DNA from: Sinomonas susongensis
Lineage (GTDB): Bacteria > Actinomycetota > Actinomycetes > Actinomycetales > Micrococcaceae
DNA: 64,000 nt
Direction: 5' to 3'
NCBI RefSeq assembly: GCF_005877005.1
Contig: NZ_SSNH01000007.1
Span: 124,001 to 188,000, forward strand
Notes under the pieces: model-generated
Database searches by the model: none
What the model was told of the DNA's origin: nothing
Seen by the model: the letters and a program-made list of their open reading frames with translations, nothing else
Shown: piece after piece, positions 7,708 to 16,047 of the stretch
Position numbering within the stretch: the first letter of the stretch is position 1
Layout: each line of letters begins with the position of its first letter
Translations under genes and position numbers: made by a program

Positions 7708-8817
7708 ATGCAGGGCAGTTTCGAGGTCGTCGCCCAAGTCACGCCCCGGATCGTGGCCGGGGACGGTGCTCTCGGTCGCCTGGGTGTGCTCCTTCGAGAG
7801 CTGGGTGCGAGGCGGGTTGTTCTGGCGACGAGCCCATCCATGGCCAGCTCACAGGTGTTCGAAGCCTCGGTGCGAGGACTGGGTGATGGCCTCGTGGGCC
7901 GCTTCTGCGGCATGCGATCCCACGCGCCGATGGAGGATGTGCTTGCCCTCGCTGACCTGTGCCGCACCGCCGAGGCCGAGGCCGTGGTCAGTCTCGGAGG
8001 GGCGAGCGTCATCGATGGAGCCAAGGCTCTCGCGACGCTGGCTGAGGGCTCGCGCCTTGTGCACGTGGCTGTTCCGGCTCTTTTCGGTGGGGCCGAGGTG
8101 ACGCCGTTTGCAGGAGTGACGGAACGCGGTCGGAAGCTGCGACTGTCCGGGAGCTCGGTTCGGCCCGATGCAGTCGTGCTCGATCCCGTGGTTCCCAATG
8201 CGCTGCCGGACGGCCTGCTCGCTGCCTCGTTCCTCAACGCAGTTTCACACTGCTATGAGGGCTTCTTCTCCGTTGACGCGAGTCCTCTCAGTGACGCCTA
8301 CTACCTCCGTGCAGCGACCTTGATGGCACGGGCGATCGCCGGATTCAGAACCTCGTCCAGACTGGAATCGCTTGCGGCCGCCCAGGCTGCTTCGGTCCGG
8401 GCCGCATTGCCTGCCGTCCGCATGGGGATGGGCCATGCGCTGGTCCATGCGGTCAGCCCCATCCTGGGCACGAGCCACGCCCTGACGCACGCGATCGTTG
8501 TCCGGGTCGTTGCCGGTCATCACGCCAAAACTGACGACCAATTCCGGCGTGAGGAATTGGCACGGGCATTGTGCATGGATCTTCAGGGTCCAGGCTCTCG
8601 CGGAAGGGCCGACCCCTTGGTCGTTCGGCTAACCGGGCTGCTGGAAGAGGCCGGAGTTCCTCTGGGGCTCGCGCATCTTGGCATCACCTGGCCCGCGATC
8701 CAGTCCGCACTTCCGGACATCGAGCAGGCCATGGCGGATTTCAGCACAGGCTTGTCCGGGCGGAGCGAAATTGAATTGCTGATGGCGGACGTGTGGTCGG
8801 GAGACCTGAACGGGTAG
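7708..8817 (+). CDS. Iron-containing alcohol dehydrogenase / maleylacetate reductase-like
   Basis: A 369-residue Fe-ADH superfamily protein. The nucleotide-binding segment VVSLGGASVIDGAKALA (typically GGGSxxDxAK) lies near residues 94-110. The metal-binding histidines appear in GHALVHAVSPILGTSHALTHA near 250-270. This arrangement is closest to maleylacetate reductases, which reduce maleylacetate to 3-oxoadipate with NAD(P)H, but no ring-cleavage genes are nearby, so the substrate is open. ATG 7708 has AGGAG five bases upstream; a GTG two codons earlier overlaps that site. Codons ending in T are commoner here than in the core genes, a weak hint of acquisition. Confidence 0.8.
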   Translation: MQGSFEVVAQVTPRIVAGDGALGRLGVLLRELGARRVVLATSPSMASSQVFEASVRGLGDGLVGRFCGMRSHAPMEDVLALADLCRTAEAEAVVSLGGASVIDGAKALATLAEGSRLVHVAVPALFGGAEVTPFAGVTERGRKLRLSGSSVRPDAVVLDPVVPNALPDGLLAASFLNAVSHCYEGFFSVDASPLSDAYYLRAATLMARAIAGFRTSSRLESLAAAQAASVRAALPAVRMGMGHALVHAVSPILGTSHALTHAIVVRVVAGHHAKTDDQFRREELARALCMDLQGPGSRGRADPLVVRLTGLLEEAGVPLGLAHLGITWPAIQSALPDIEQAMADFSTGLSGRSEIELLMADVWSGDLNG

Positions 8818-8845
8818 TACGCCTGAGATGGCGGGGGTCTGCCGT

Positions 8846-9352
8846 CTACAGGAGCGCAGGAGCGCCGGACGCCATGAGCCGGTGGAGCAGATTGTTCATG
8901 GTGCGGCGCTCGTCGTCGCTCAGGGCGTCGGTCCACTTGCCGAGCAGCGGTTGGTGCTCCTCCAAGGTCTCCAGTACCAACTGCAGACCGCTCTCCGTGA
9001 GCTGAGTGGTGACCACGCGGCGGTCGATGGATTCGCGTCGACGTTCGACGAAGCCGTCGCGCTCCAAGGTGTTCAGGACGCTCGACGTACTCGAACGCGT
9101 GACACTTGCGAGCGTCGCGAGCCTCTTCGGTTCGGCTGGTCCGACCACCCATAGTGCGAACAGGATCCGGAAGCCCGCGTAGCTCACGCCCCGATGGCGG
9201 TAGATCTCCTGCTCGAGCTGGCCCACGAGGAAGTTCGCGGCCCGGACGAGATTGAGTGCGAGAGCGAAAGTCCCGACGTTCAGCGAGATCCCCGCAGCCG
9301 TGGCCCTCTCGGCGACTTGATCCTCGTAATGCCGCGATTCCTGATGATCCAT
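8846..9352 (-). CDS. MarR family transcriptional regulator
   Basis: A 168-residue winged-helix regulator. The block VSYAGFRILFALWVVGPAEPKRLATLASVTRSSTSSVLNTLERDGFVERRRESIDRRVV-type sequence over about residues 56-114 matches the MarR DNA-binding domain, with the wing RRESIDRR. MarR proteins respond to aromatic or other small acids and often sit beside the catabolic genes they control. It is divergent from the quinone oxidoreductase and convergent with the Fe-alcohol dehydrogenase, so it probably regulates the acyl-CoA operon. A 9-bp direct repeat CTGATGATC (9341-9349 and 9356-9364) spans its own start codon and may be part of its operator. Confidence 0.85.
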   Translation of the reverse strand: MDHQESRHYEDQVAERATAAGISLNVGTFALALNLVRAANFLVGQLEQEIYRHRGVSYAGFRILFALWVVGPAEPKRLATLASVTRSSTSSVLNTLERDGFVERRRESIDRRVVTTQLTESGLQLVLETLEEHQPLLGKWTDALSDDERRTMNNLLHRLMASGAPALL

Positions 9353-9489
9353 TCTCTGATGATCTCACGGCCGGGCTTTTGGCGGCAGCAGGGGGATAGT
9401 GTGATGTCGGACGATCAGCTATCAAATGGTGTGGGGCGTCTGCGTGGTGTTTGCCCCGAGCGCCATCGACCCACCTGAAGGAGCCCACT

Positions 9490-10506
9490 ATGCCTGACGA
9501 GTTTTCCCGAGGCCGAGCAGACCAGAGCTGTCCCCAGCTCATGATGGCCGCGCGCCTTCATAGCCTCGGCGGCCCGGAATCGGTGGTGATCGAGGAGATT
9601 CCGCTCCCTGCGGTCCTTGGAGGCCAAGCCCTGGTCCGTGTTGTCGCAGCTGGTCTCTCGCATTCTGACCTCCTCCGAGCCCAAGGACGCTACCAGGAAG
9701 CCGTTGACCTTCCCTTCGTCGTGGGCGGGGAGCTGGCCGGTCGGATTGTCACCGCCCCACCCTGGTCGGGACTGCGCCCGGGCGATCCTGTCGCTGCCGT
9801 CGTGGGCACCGGAGCCGTGGCCGAGTACGCAGCTGTGCCGGTGGGCCAGGTCCTGCCGCTGCCGCAGGACCTGCCTCTCAGCTCAGGTGCGGCGGCCCCG
9901 CTCAACTTCCTCACTGCACGCTTCGCCCTCATGGACCGCGGCGGTCTGCGTCCGGGGGAGGACGTTGTCGTGCTGGGCGGGGGAGGGGGGATCGGGACGG
10001 CTGCAATCCAGCTTGCGCGGCTGGCCGGTGCGGGCAGTGTTGCAGCCGTCGCATCCTCACCGGAGCGGCGGGCGACGGCGGCTGCAACGGGTGCGGACCC
10101 AGTCCTGGCGCCGGAGGAGCTGGCGGGCCGGCGCGCCACGGCCGACGTCCTTCTGGACCCGGTCGGCGGAGCGTTTGCGATTGAGGCGCTGGGCGTGCTT
10201 CGAGACTTTGGGCGGCACGTCGTCGTGGGCTTTGCCGGTGGCCAGGTGACGGCCCCGAAGCTCAATCGCGCGGTCTTCCGCAACCTCAGCCACGTGGGAG
10301 CCGGGTGGGGAGCGTTCGCCGAGCACTACCCGGACCGAGTGAGAGCGAGTTGGCTCGAGTTGGCGGAGCATCTGGCGGCTGGACGGCTGCGCGCGGTCAT
10401 CGGCGCCGAGGGCCACATCCGCGAGGTTCCGGACCTCCTCAGGCGGCTTGCAGACCGGCGGGTTCCGGCAAAGACGGTCGTCGCCGTCCAAGCTGATACG
10501 ACATGA
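9490..10506 (+). CDS. Zinc-binding dehydrogenase / NADPH:quinone oxidoreductase family
   Basis: A 338-residue medium-chain dehydrogenase. The opening MMAARLHSLGGPESVVIEEIPLP and VRVVAAGLSHSDLLRAQGRYQ match quinone oxidoreductase-type members, and the cofactor motif GGGGGIGTAAIQLARLAGAG sits near residue 165. The catalytic zinc cysteines are absent: the usual CGVCHSD position reads AAGLSHSD. This points to a zinc-free quinone or enoyl reductase. GAAGGAG nine bases before ATG 9490 supports this start. It could provide a reductase step in the catabolic cluster that follows, but a gap of about 95 bases with its own promoter separates it from the ligase gene. Confidence 0.82.
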   Translation: MPDEFSRGRADQSCPQLMMAARLHSLGGPESVVIEEIPLPAVLGGQALVRVVAAGLSHSDLLRAQGRYQEAVDLPFVVGGELAGRIVTAPPWSGLRPGDPVAAVVGTGAVAEYAAVPVGQVLPLPQDLPLSSGAAAPLNFLTARFALMDRGGLRPGEDVVVLGGGGGIGTAAIQLARLAGAGSVAAVASSPERRATAAATGADPVLAPEELAGRRATADVLLDPVGGAFAIEALGVLRDFGRHVVVGFAGGQVTAPKLNRAVFRNLSHVGAGWGAFAEHYPDRVRASWLELAEHLAAGRLRAVIGAEGHIREVPDLLRRLADRRVPAKTVVAVQADTT

Positions 10507-10519
10507 GATGATGTGAGCC

Positions 10520-10549
10520 TTGACAATCTCCATGGGGGGTCCATAGCCT
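10520..10549 (+). promoter_or_regulatory. Promoter TTGACA-N18-TAGCCT before the acyl-CoA ligase operon
   Basis: A perfect -35 TTGACA (10520-10525) is followed after 18 bases by TAGCCT (10544-10549). The ligase start is at 10601 with GAGGAGG upstream, leaving a leader of about 45 bases. This is the clearest sigma70-type promoter in the window. Confidence 0.6.
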
Positions 10550-10600
10550 GAAGGTGCCGTTGAGGGCACGCGGTCACACAGTCGTGACGAGGAGGACGCA

Positions 10601-12124
10601 ATGAGGACGATCGGTGACATCGTTCGGCTGGGGGCCAAGCGCCGGCCTACCCACGAAGCCGTGGTCATGGGTGAACGGCGGCTGACCTACGCAGACCTGG
10701 AGGAAAGCTCCGGACTGATCGCTCGGGCCCTCGTGGCGGCCGGGGTCGCTTCCGGCGAACGCGTGGCCGTTATGGCGGAGAACTGCGTGGAGTTCATGGA
10801 GGTGGCGTTCGGCGTCCTGAGGACCGGTGCCGTGCTGGCGCCGCTCAACTTCCGGTACGGGCCCAACGAACTCGACTACGTGCTGCGCGACGTGTCGCCC
10901 TCGGTTGTGTTCGCCGGCCCCGGCTATGTGGATGCAGTGACGGAGGCCATCTCACGATGTGCCCTTCCGATCGACGTCGTGGCTCTCGAGGGAACCGGGC
11001 CGCGCTCCCTGGCTGGCCTGCGCAGCAGCGCCACCGGGGAAGTCGCCCTTCCCGCAGTCGATCCGTCCTCGGTCGCCACAATCCTCTACACGAGCGGAAC
11101 CACGGGTCATCCCAAGGGCGTCCTCGCCACCCACGATGCCACGATGAGGCTGCTGCCCATGTACGGCGTCGAAGGCGGTCTTCAACGCGACGATGTGATG
11201 CTCGTCTGCATGCCCCTCTTCCATGGGGGAGGGCTCGTGATCCAGGCCCTGGCCGCGCTGTTCTTCGGCGCCACGGTGGTGCTCGATGGCAGGGGTTTCG
11301 ATCCGGAGAAGGTGCTGGCGCTGGTGCGAGCCGAGAAGGTCAGCATCACCCTCTGGGCGCCCACCATGCTCGCCATTCTTGCCGCGTCCGGCCAAACGCC
11401 CTCGGAAGGCATCCGCACCATCTGGTACGGCTCCTCCAGCATCACGCCAGCCGTCCTCTCCGAAAGTAGGAGGATGTTCCCCGCGGCCGGCTTCTTCCAG
11501 TGGTACGGCACCACAGAGGCCACCTCGATCGCCGTGCTCCGGCCTGAGGACCACGACGCCCACCCGGGCGCGACTGGGCGGGAGATCCTGACGGCGGACG
11601 TCAGGATCATCGACTTTGACAGCAACGACGTACCCGTCGGTGGCACCGGGGAGGTCGTGTTGGCGGCCACGGGCACCGTGATGGTTGGCTACTTCAACAA
11701 TCCGGCCGCCACGGAAGCGACCATCCGTGACGGCTGGATGTACACCGGCGACATCGCCGAGGTACACGAGGACGGCTACTTCACGATCATCGGCCGGGGG
11801 AGCGACATGATCGTCACGGGCGGCGAGAACGTCTATCCAGCCGAGATCGAGGGCGTTCTCGCCGACCACCCGCTGGTCCGGGACGCTGCCGTGTTCGGCG
11901 TACCGGACGAGGTCTACGGCCAGCGCGTGGCCGCCGCCGTCGTCGTCACCGAGCACATCGACGCCCAGGAGCTGCAGAAGTACATCCGCGCCCGCATTGC
12001 ACGCTACAAGGTGCCCCGTGAGCTGCACGTCCTCGATGCACTGCCCCGCAACGCCTCGGGCAAGGTCCTGCGGCGGCGCCTGGTCGAGCGTTTCACAGAA
12101 GCCCCCACGGAGGGCAGGCCATGA
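10601..12124 (+). CDS. Acyl-CoA synthetase / AMP-dependent ligase
   Basis: A 507-residue ANL-superfamily enzyme. The P-loop motif ILYTSGTTGHPKG is near residues 164-176, the WYG(T)TE motif (QWYGTTEAT) near 305, the hinge region GRGSDMIVTGGENVYPAEIE near 400, and the catalytic C-terminal lysine in NASGKVLRRRL near 495. It activates a carboxylic acid to its CoA thioester through an acyl-adenylate. This is the entry step for the downstream beta-oxidation genes. The start ATG has GAGGAGG seven bases upstream. Its stop overlaps the crotonase ATG (ATGA). The substrate (fatty, aromatic or alicyclic acid) cannot be read from the motifs. Confidence 0.9.
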   Translation: MRTIGDIVRLGAKRRPTHEAVVMGERRLTYADLEESSGLIARALVAAGVASGERVAVMAENCVEFMEVAFGVLRTGAVLAPLNFRYGPNELDYVLRDVSPSVVFAGPGYVDAVTEAISRCALPIDVVALEGTGPRSLAGLRSSATGEVALPAVDPSSVATILYTSGTTGHPKGVLATHDATMRLLPMYGVEGGLQRDDVMLVCMPLFHGGGLVIQALAALFFGATVVLDGRGFDPEKVLALVRAEKVSITLWAPTMLAILAASGQTPSEGIRTIWYGSSSITPAVLSESRRMFPAAGFFQWYGTTEATSIAVLRPEDHDAHPGATGREILTADVRIIDFDSNDVPVGGTGEVVLAATGTVMVGYFNNPAATEATIRDGWMYTGDIAEVHEDGYFTIIGRGSDMIVTGGENVYPAEIEGVLADHPLVRDAAVFGVPDEVYGQRVAAAVVVTEHIDAQELQKYIRARIARYKVPRELHVLDALPRNASGKVLRRRLVERFTEAPTEGRP

Positions 12125-12894
12125 GTGCGGTGGAGATCCACGCCAAGGGCCGGGAGCTGCGGGTGACGCTGAACCGGCCCGAGCGGAGGAACGCCATCAA
12201 TGCGGACGTCCTCGAGGGCCTCGCCGCTGCCGCGGCTCGGGCGGCCGAACCAGACATCCGGGTGGTGGTTCTCGAGGGCAGCGGCTCGGCCTTCTGCGCT
12301 GGAGCGGACCTGGGCGCTGCTGGCCACGACGGGCTTCCGGGCCCGAGCGAAGCCATGCTTCAGGAGAGCGACCGCACCTTCTCCGCCTGGGAGGCCATCC
12401 CGGTCCCAGTGGTGGCGGCCGTCCACGGCGCCGCGATCGCTGGAGGCCTCGAGCTGCTGCTGTGCTGCGACATCGTGGTGGCCTCGGAAGCCGCGCGTTT
12501 CGCCGACGCCCATGCCCGTTTCGGGCTCCTCCCCGGGGCGGGAGGTTCGTATCGCCTTCCCCGGCGCGTGGGCCAGTCCTCCGCACGGCTGCTGCTCTAC
12601 ACCGGCGAGGAGATCGATGCGGCGGAGGCGTACCGGATCGGCTTGGTCGACATGCTGGTCCATGCCGACGAGCTTGTCGAGCGGGTGGGACGGTTGGCGG
12701 GGACCATTGCTTCGCGCAGCCCGCTTGTGCTCCGGGAGATGAAGAGACTCTCCGGCGAGGCCGTCGCGCTCCCGGTTGAGGCCGGCCTGCAGTCGGCGCA
12801 CGAGGCCATCCTGAGGCACCGCTCCTCGGAGGACTACGCGGAAGGGCTGCAGTCCTTCATCGAGCGAAGAGAGCCGAGGTTCACAGGCCGATGA
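12121..12894 (+). CDS. Enoyl-CoA hydratase/isomerase (crotonase) family protein
   Basis: A 257-residue crotonase-fold enzyme. The oxyanion-hole segments are FCAGADLGA (about residue 60) and HGAAIAGGLELLLCCDIV (about 105). The first catalytic glutamate of hydratases is retained (GGLE), but the second is replaced: the usual QPEIxLG region reads DAHARFG. Such members may be hydratases with altered mechanism, isomerases or C-C bond hydrolases/lyases. It overlaps the ligase gene and the following SDR by four bases each, so translation is coupled. In the pathway it is placed to add water across the double bond made by the acyl-CoA dehydrogenase encoded downstream. Confidence 0.87.
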   Translation: MSAVEIHAKGRELRVTLNRPERRNAINADVLEGLAAAAARAAEPDIRVVVLEGSGSAFCAGADLGAAGHDGLPGPSEAMLQESDRTFSAWEAIPVPVVAAVHGAAIAGGLELLLCCDIVVASEAARFADAHARFGLLPGAGGSYRLPRRVGQSSARLLLYTGEEIDAAEAYRIGLVDMLVHADELVERVGRLAGTIASRSPLVLREMKRLSGEAVALPVEAGLQSAHEAILRHRSSEDYAEGLQSFIERREPRFTGR

Positions 12895-13661
12895 CGACAC
12901 CTCCGAACACCACGGATCCGTGGGGCGTGGCGGGACGCGTCGCCGTCGTAACGGGCGCTTCCAGCGGTCTCGGACGGCACTTCGCCGCTGTCCTCGCCCA
13001 TGCCGGGGCGCGGGTCGTAGCAGTTGCGCGGCGCCGCGAGAGGCTCGAGGGCCTCGTTGCCGAGCTCGGCTCCCACTCGGTCGCGGCGGTGGCATTGGAC
13101 ATCCGTGACCGAGAGGCGATCCTCGCCGGATACGCCTCCATCGAGGCCTGCTTCGGCCCGGTCGGCATCCTCGTCAACAACGCGGGAGTTGGAGTCGTGA
13201 AGCCAGCTTTCGACCATACGGACGAAGACTGGGACGCAACCTTCGAGACCAACTTGCGCGCGCCCTTCGTGCTCGCGCGGCTCGTCGCCGAGCGGAAGCG
13301 TGCCGACGCGAGTGTCTCCATCATCAACATCGCTTCCCCGGCGGCCTCCGCGCCCAGCCGAGGCGTGAGTGCCTACGCGGCCTCAAAAGCCGCCCTCGTG
13401 CAGATGAGCCGGGTCCTGGCGCTCGAATGGGCACGCGACGGCGTCCGGGTGAACTGCATTGCGCCCGGGCACGTTCTGACCGAGCTGAATCCCGAGTTGG
13501 CCGATGAACAGGTCCAACGCGCCATCGCGCGGCACGTCCCGGCCGGCCGGCTCGGACAGCCTCACGACTTTGACCAAGCACTGCTCTTGCTGGCCGGAAC
13601 CGGCTCCGCGTACATCACAGGCGCCGTACTGCCGGTCGACGGCGGCATCGGCCTGCGCTGA
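12891..13661 (+). CDS. SDR family oxidoreductase
   Basis: A 256-residue classical short-chain dehydrogenase. The cofactor motif TGASSGLG is near residues 20-27, the NNAG motif (LVNNAGVGV) near 97, and the catalytic Ser and YxxxK in IASPAASAPSRGVSAYAASK near 145-165. The C terminus with TGAVLPVDGGIGLR is typical. It most likely oxidises a 3-hydroxyacyl-CoA to the 3-oxo form or acts on a ring hydroxyl. It overlaps the crotonase gene (ATGA) and the downstream frame (TGATG), so it belongs to the same operon. A second SDR follows two genes later, so the two presumably act on different intermediates. Confidence 0.88.
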   Translation: MTTPPNTTDPWGVAGRVAVVTGASSGLGRHFAAVLAHAGARVVAVARRRERLEGLVAELGSHSVAAVALDIRDREAILAGYASIEACFGPVGILVNNAGVGVVKPAFDHTDEDWDATFETNLRAPFVLARLVAERKRADASVSIINIASPAASAPSRGVSAYAASKAALVQMSRVLALEWARDGVRVNCIAPGHVLTELNPELADEQVQRAIARHVPAGRLGQPHDFDQALLLLAGTGSAYITGAVLPVDGGIGLR

Positions 13662-13699
13662 TGCGCCCGAGCCAGCGACAACAAGGAATCGAGGAAAAC

Positions 13700-14887
13700 G
13701 TGAACGAGGACTACGAGAAGCTGCGATCAAGGATCGCCGAACGTATGTGGGAGGTGTTCCCTCCCATGGAGGAGGAGATCGAGCACACCGACGTCATCCC
13801 CAAGGACGTCATGGTGCCCGCGCTTCAAGAGGTGGGCGCTCTCGGTCTCCTCGTGCCGAAGGAATACGGGGGAGCCGGACTGACCGTCACCCAGTACCTG
13901 CCGATCCTCGCGGACCTGTCCCGCATCCACGGAGGACTGCGTGGCTTCGTCCATGCCCACAACTCGTCCACCCACGTGTTCAGCATGCTGGCCAGCGAAG
14001 AACAGAAGGCGCGACTCCTGCCACTTGCGGCGCGAGGCGAGGTCAGCTTCGGCATGGGTATCACCGAACCCGATCACGGCACGGGGGCCGACATCGGCAC
14101 GACCGCCACCCGGGACGGCGAGCACTACGTCCTGACCGGGCAGAAGTGGCTGACGACCAACTCAGACTGGGTCCGCTACTTCATCGTCTTCTGCAAGACC
14201 GACCCGGCAGCCGGGGCCGCAGGAGTCAGCGCCATCCTGATGGAGCGGGATGCGGAAGGCCTGCGGATTGACCCGCTGCCCCCGACCCTGGGAACCCGCG
14301 GGCTCCAGCACGGCCACGTCCAGATGGAGCGAGTACGCGTCCCCATCGGCAACCGGCTGGGCCGCGAGGGCGAGGGCCTTGGCCTGATCGAAGAGGGCAT
14401 GGAGTTGAGTCGGGTGTTCGTCGCAGCCTCCTCGCTCGGCACAGCCGAGGAGGCACTGCAGATGTCGCTCGCACGGGCGCGCTCCCGGGAGACTTTCGGA
14501 CAGCCGATCGGCACGCGTCAGGCGGTGCAACGCTACCTTGCGGAGATGGCCACAGACGTCCTCGCCCTGCGCTCCATGCTGGAGAACACTGCCGCGCGGA
14601 TCGACGCCGGCCACCGGGTGCCGGCAGAGGCCTCCGCCTGCAAGCTCTTCGGGCTCGAAGCGGTCTGCCGCGTTACCGACCGCGCGCTCCTCGTGTTCGG
14701 CGGCATCGGCTTCACCCGCAAGTTCCCCATCGAGCGCATGCTCCGGGATGCGCGCGCGAACGTCGTCGAGGAGGGGCCGCCGGCGATCCAGCACCTCGTC
14801 ATCGCCCGCACGATGCTGATGGGCTACTACTTCGAGGGCTCCATCTTCGACACGCCGTACACACGTGCTGTCACTGCAACCGTCTGA
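13700..14887 (+). CDS. Acyl-CoA dehydrogenase
   Basis: About 395 residues of a FAD-dependent acyl-CoA dehydrogenase. The FAD/substrate segment FGMGITEPDHGTGADIGTT is near residue 115, and the C-terminal catalytic-base region reads RDARANVVEEGPPAIQHLVIAR, with the Glu where the family places its general base. It introduces the alpha-beta double bond into the CoA thioester. I prefer GTG 13700, which has GAGG five bases upstream; ATG 13661, overlapping the previous stop, would add 13 residues without homology. The position between two SDR genes and the coupled upstream genes show a single operon. Confidence 0.88.
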   Translation: MNEDYEKLRSRIAERMWEVFPPMEEEIEHTDVIPKDVMVPALQEVGALGLLVPKEYGGAGLTVTQYLPILADLSRIHGGLRGFVHAHNSSTHVFSMLASEEQKARLLPLAARGEVSFGMGITEPDHGTGADIGTTATRDGEHYVLTGQKWLTTNSDWVRYFIVFCKTDPAAGAAGVSAILMERDAEGLRIDPLPPTLGTRGLQHGHVQMERVRVPIGNRLGREGEGLGLIEEGMELSRVFVAASSLGTAEEALQMSLARARSRETFGQPIGTRQAVQRYLAEMATDVLALRSMLENTAARIDAGHRVPAEASACKLFGLEAVCRVTDRALLVFGGIGFTRKFPIERMLRDARANVVEEGPPAIQHLVIARTMLMGYYFEGSIFDTPYTRAVTATV

Positions 14888-14920
14888 CCATGCCGTAGGG
14901 CATCCAGACCCAGAGAGGAA

Positions 14921-15712
14921 ATGATGGGACGCACCATTATCGACATGTCCGACCGCGTCGTACTGGTCACCGGGGCCGGGCAGGGCGTCGGGCGTCAGAT
15001 AGCGCTCGACGCAGCAAGCAATGGAGCCAGGGCGGTCGTCGTCAACGATTTCGTTCCCGAGCGTGCCGAGGCCGTCGCGGAGGAGGTCCGCAAGGAAGGC
15101 GCCGCCGCACTGGCGCTGCCCTTCGACGTGACGTCCCCGGACGCGGTAGAGGCCGCTTTCGCTCGCGTCCGCGAAGAGTTCGGCGAACTGCACGCCCTCG
15201 TCAACAACGCCGGCAACGCCGGCGCGGGCGGGAAGGCCCGTTTCGAGGACTTCTGGTCTGAGCCCGTGGACGGCTGGAATGCCTGGCTGGGCACGAACCT
15301 CTTCGGCGTCATGAACTGCGTACGTGCCGGCGTACCACTCATGCGAGGGCACGGCCAGGGGCGCATCGTCACGGTCATCTCCGATGCTGGAAGGGTCGGC
15401 GAGGCTGGCCTGGAGGTCTACTCCGCAGCGAAGGCGGGCGCGGCCGGATTCATGCGCGCCGTGGCGCGAAGCGCCGGGCGTTTCGGCATCACCGCCAACA
15501 GCGTTTCAATCTCGGCCACGCGTACACCCTTCGTGGAAGCGATGCTCGACGACGAGGCGGCCGCGAAGGAGCAGCTGAAGCGCTACATCATCCGGCGCTT
15601 CGGCACGCCGGAAGACATCGCCGGCATGGTGGTCTTCCTCTCCAGCACCGCCGGTGCATGGGTCACGGGCCAGACCATCTCGGTCAACGGTGGATACGCG
15701 GTGATCCCGTGA
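14921..15712 (+). CDS. SDR family oxidoreductase (3-hydroxyacyl-CoA dehydrogenase-like)
   Basis: A 263-residue short-chain dehydrogenase. TGAGQGVGRQ is near residues 18-27, NNAGNAGAGGK near 99, and the catalytic residues are in VISDAGRVGEAGLEVYSAAK. The N-terminal VVVNDF after the Rossmann repeat resembles the (3R)-hydroxyacyl-CoA dehydrogenase domain of multifunctional enzyme 2. Two adjacent ATG codons follow AGAGG; the second (14924) has better spacing. The GTG of the DUF35 gene overlaps its stop (GTGA). It probably makes the 3-oxoacyl-CoA that the thiolase cleaves; this step assignment is inference. Confidence 0.87.
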   Translation: MMGRTIIDMSDRVVLVTGAGQGVGRQIALDAASNGARAVVVNDFVPERAEAVAEEVRKEGAAALALPFDVTSPDAVEAAFARVREEFGELHALVNNAGNAGAGGKARFEDFWSEPVDGWNAWLGTNLFGVMNCVRAGVPLMRGHGQGRIVTVISDAGRVGEAGLEVYSAAKAGAAGFMRAVARSAGRFGITANSVSISATRTPFVEAMLDDEAAAKEQLKRYIIRRFGTPEDIAGMVVFLSSTAGAWVTGQTISVNGGYAVIP

Positions 15713-16047
15713 CCGCGACCGCCCCTGCGATCGAGATGTTCGCCTGCGCCTCGTGCTCCGCCGTGCACCTGGAAGTCCTCAACGGGCGCTGCCCGAGCTG
15801 TGGATCGGCAGACCTCGCTCCCGTTGCAGTCGAAGGCTCGGGCCGGGTGGCTTCGGCCACCACTGTGCGGCTCGCACCTCCAGGCGTGGACGTGCCGTAC
15901 GTCATCGCGTACGCCGACTTCGAACCCGGTGCCCGCCTGCTTGGCCGCTCCGAGTCACCGCTGGACATCGGCGACGCCGTGAGACTTGTGCGGGTCGACG
16001 ATCCAGTAGAGCGCTTCCGATTCATTCCCGATGAGGTCAGGCCATGA
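15709..16047 (+). CDS. DUF35 zinc-ribbon/OB-fold acyl-CoA-associated protein
   Basis: A 112-residue protein. An N-terminal rubredoxin-like zinc ribbon is formed by the pairs CASC (residues 13-16) and CPSC (near 29-32), followed by an OB-fold ending in RFIPDEVRP. This is the DUF35/Zn-ribbon family whose members bind SCP2-type thiolases or aldolases (for example ChsH2 with Ltp2 in steroid side-chain degradation). The start is GTG 15709, overlapping the previous stop; the open frame upstream of that is not coding. Its own stop overlaps the thiolase ATG. It is most likely the obligate partner of that thiolase. Confidence 0.85.
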   Translation: MTATAPAIEMFACASCSAVHLEVLNGRCPSCGSADLAPVAVEGSGRVASATTVRLAPPGVDVPYVIAYADFEPGARLLGRSESPLDIGDAVRLVRVDDPVERFRFIPDEVRP

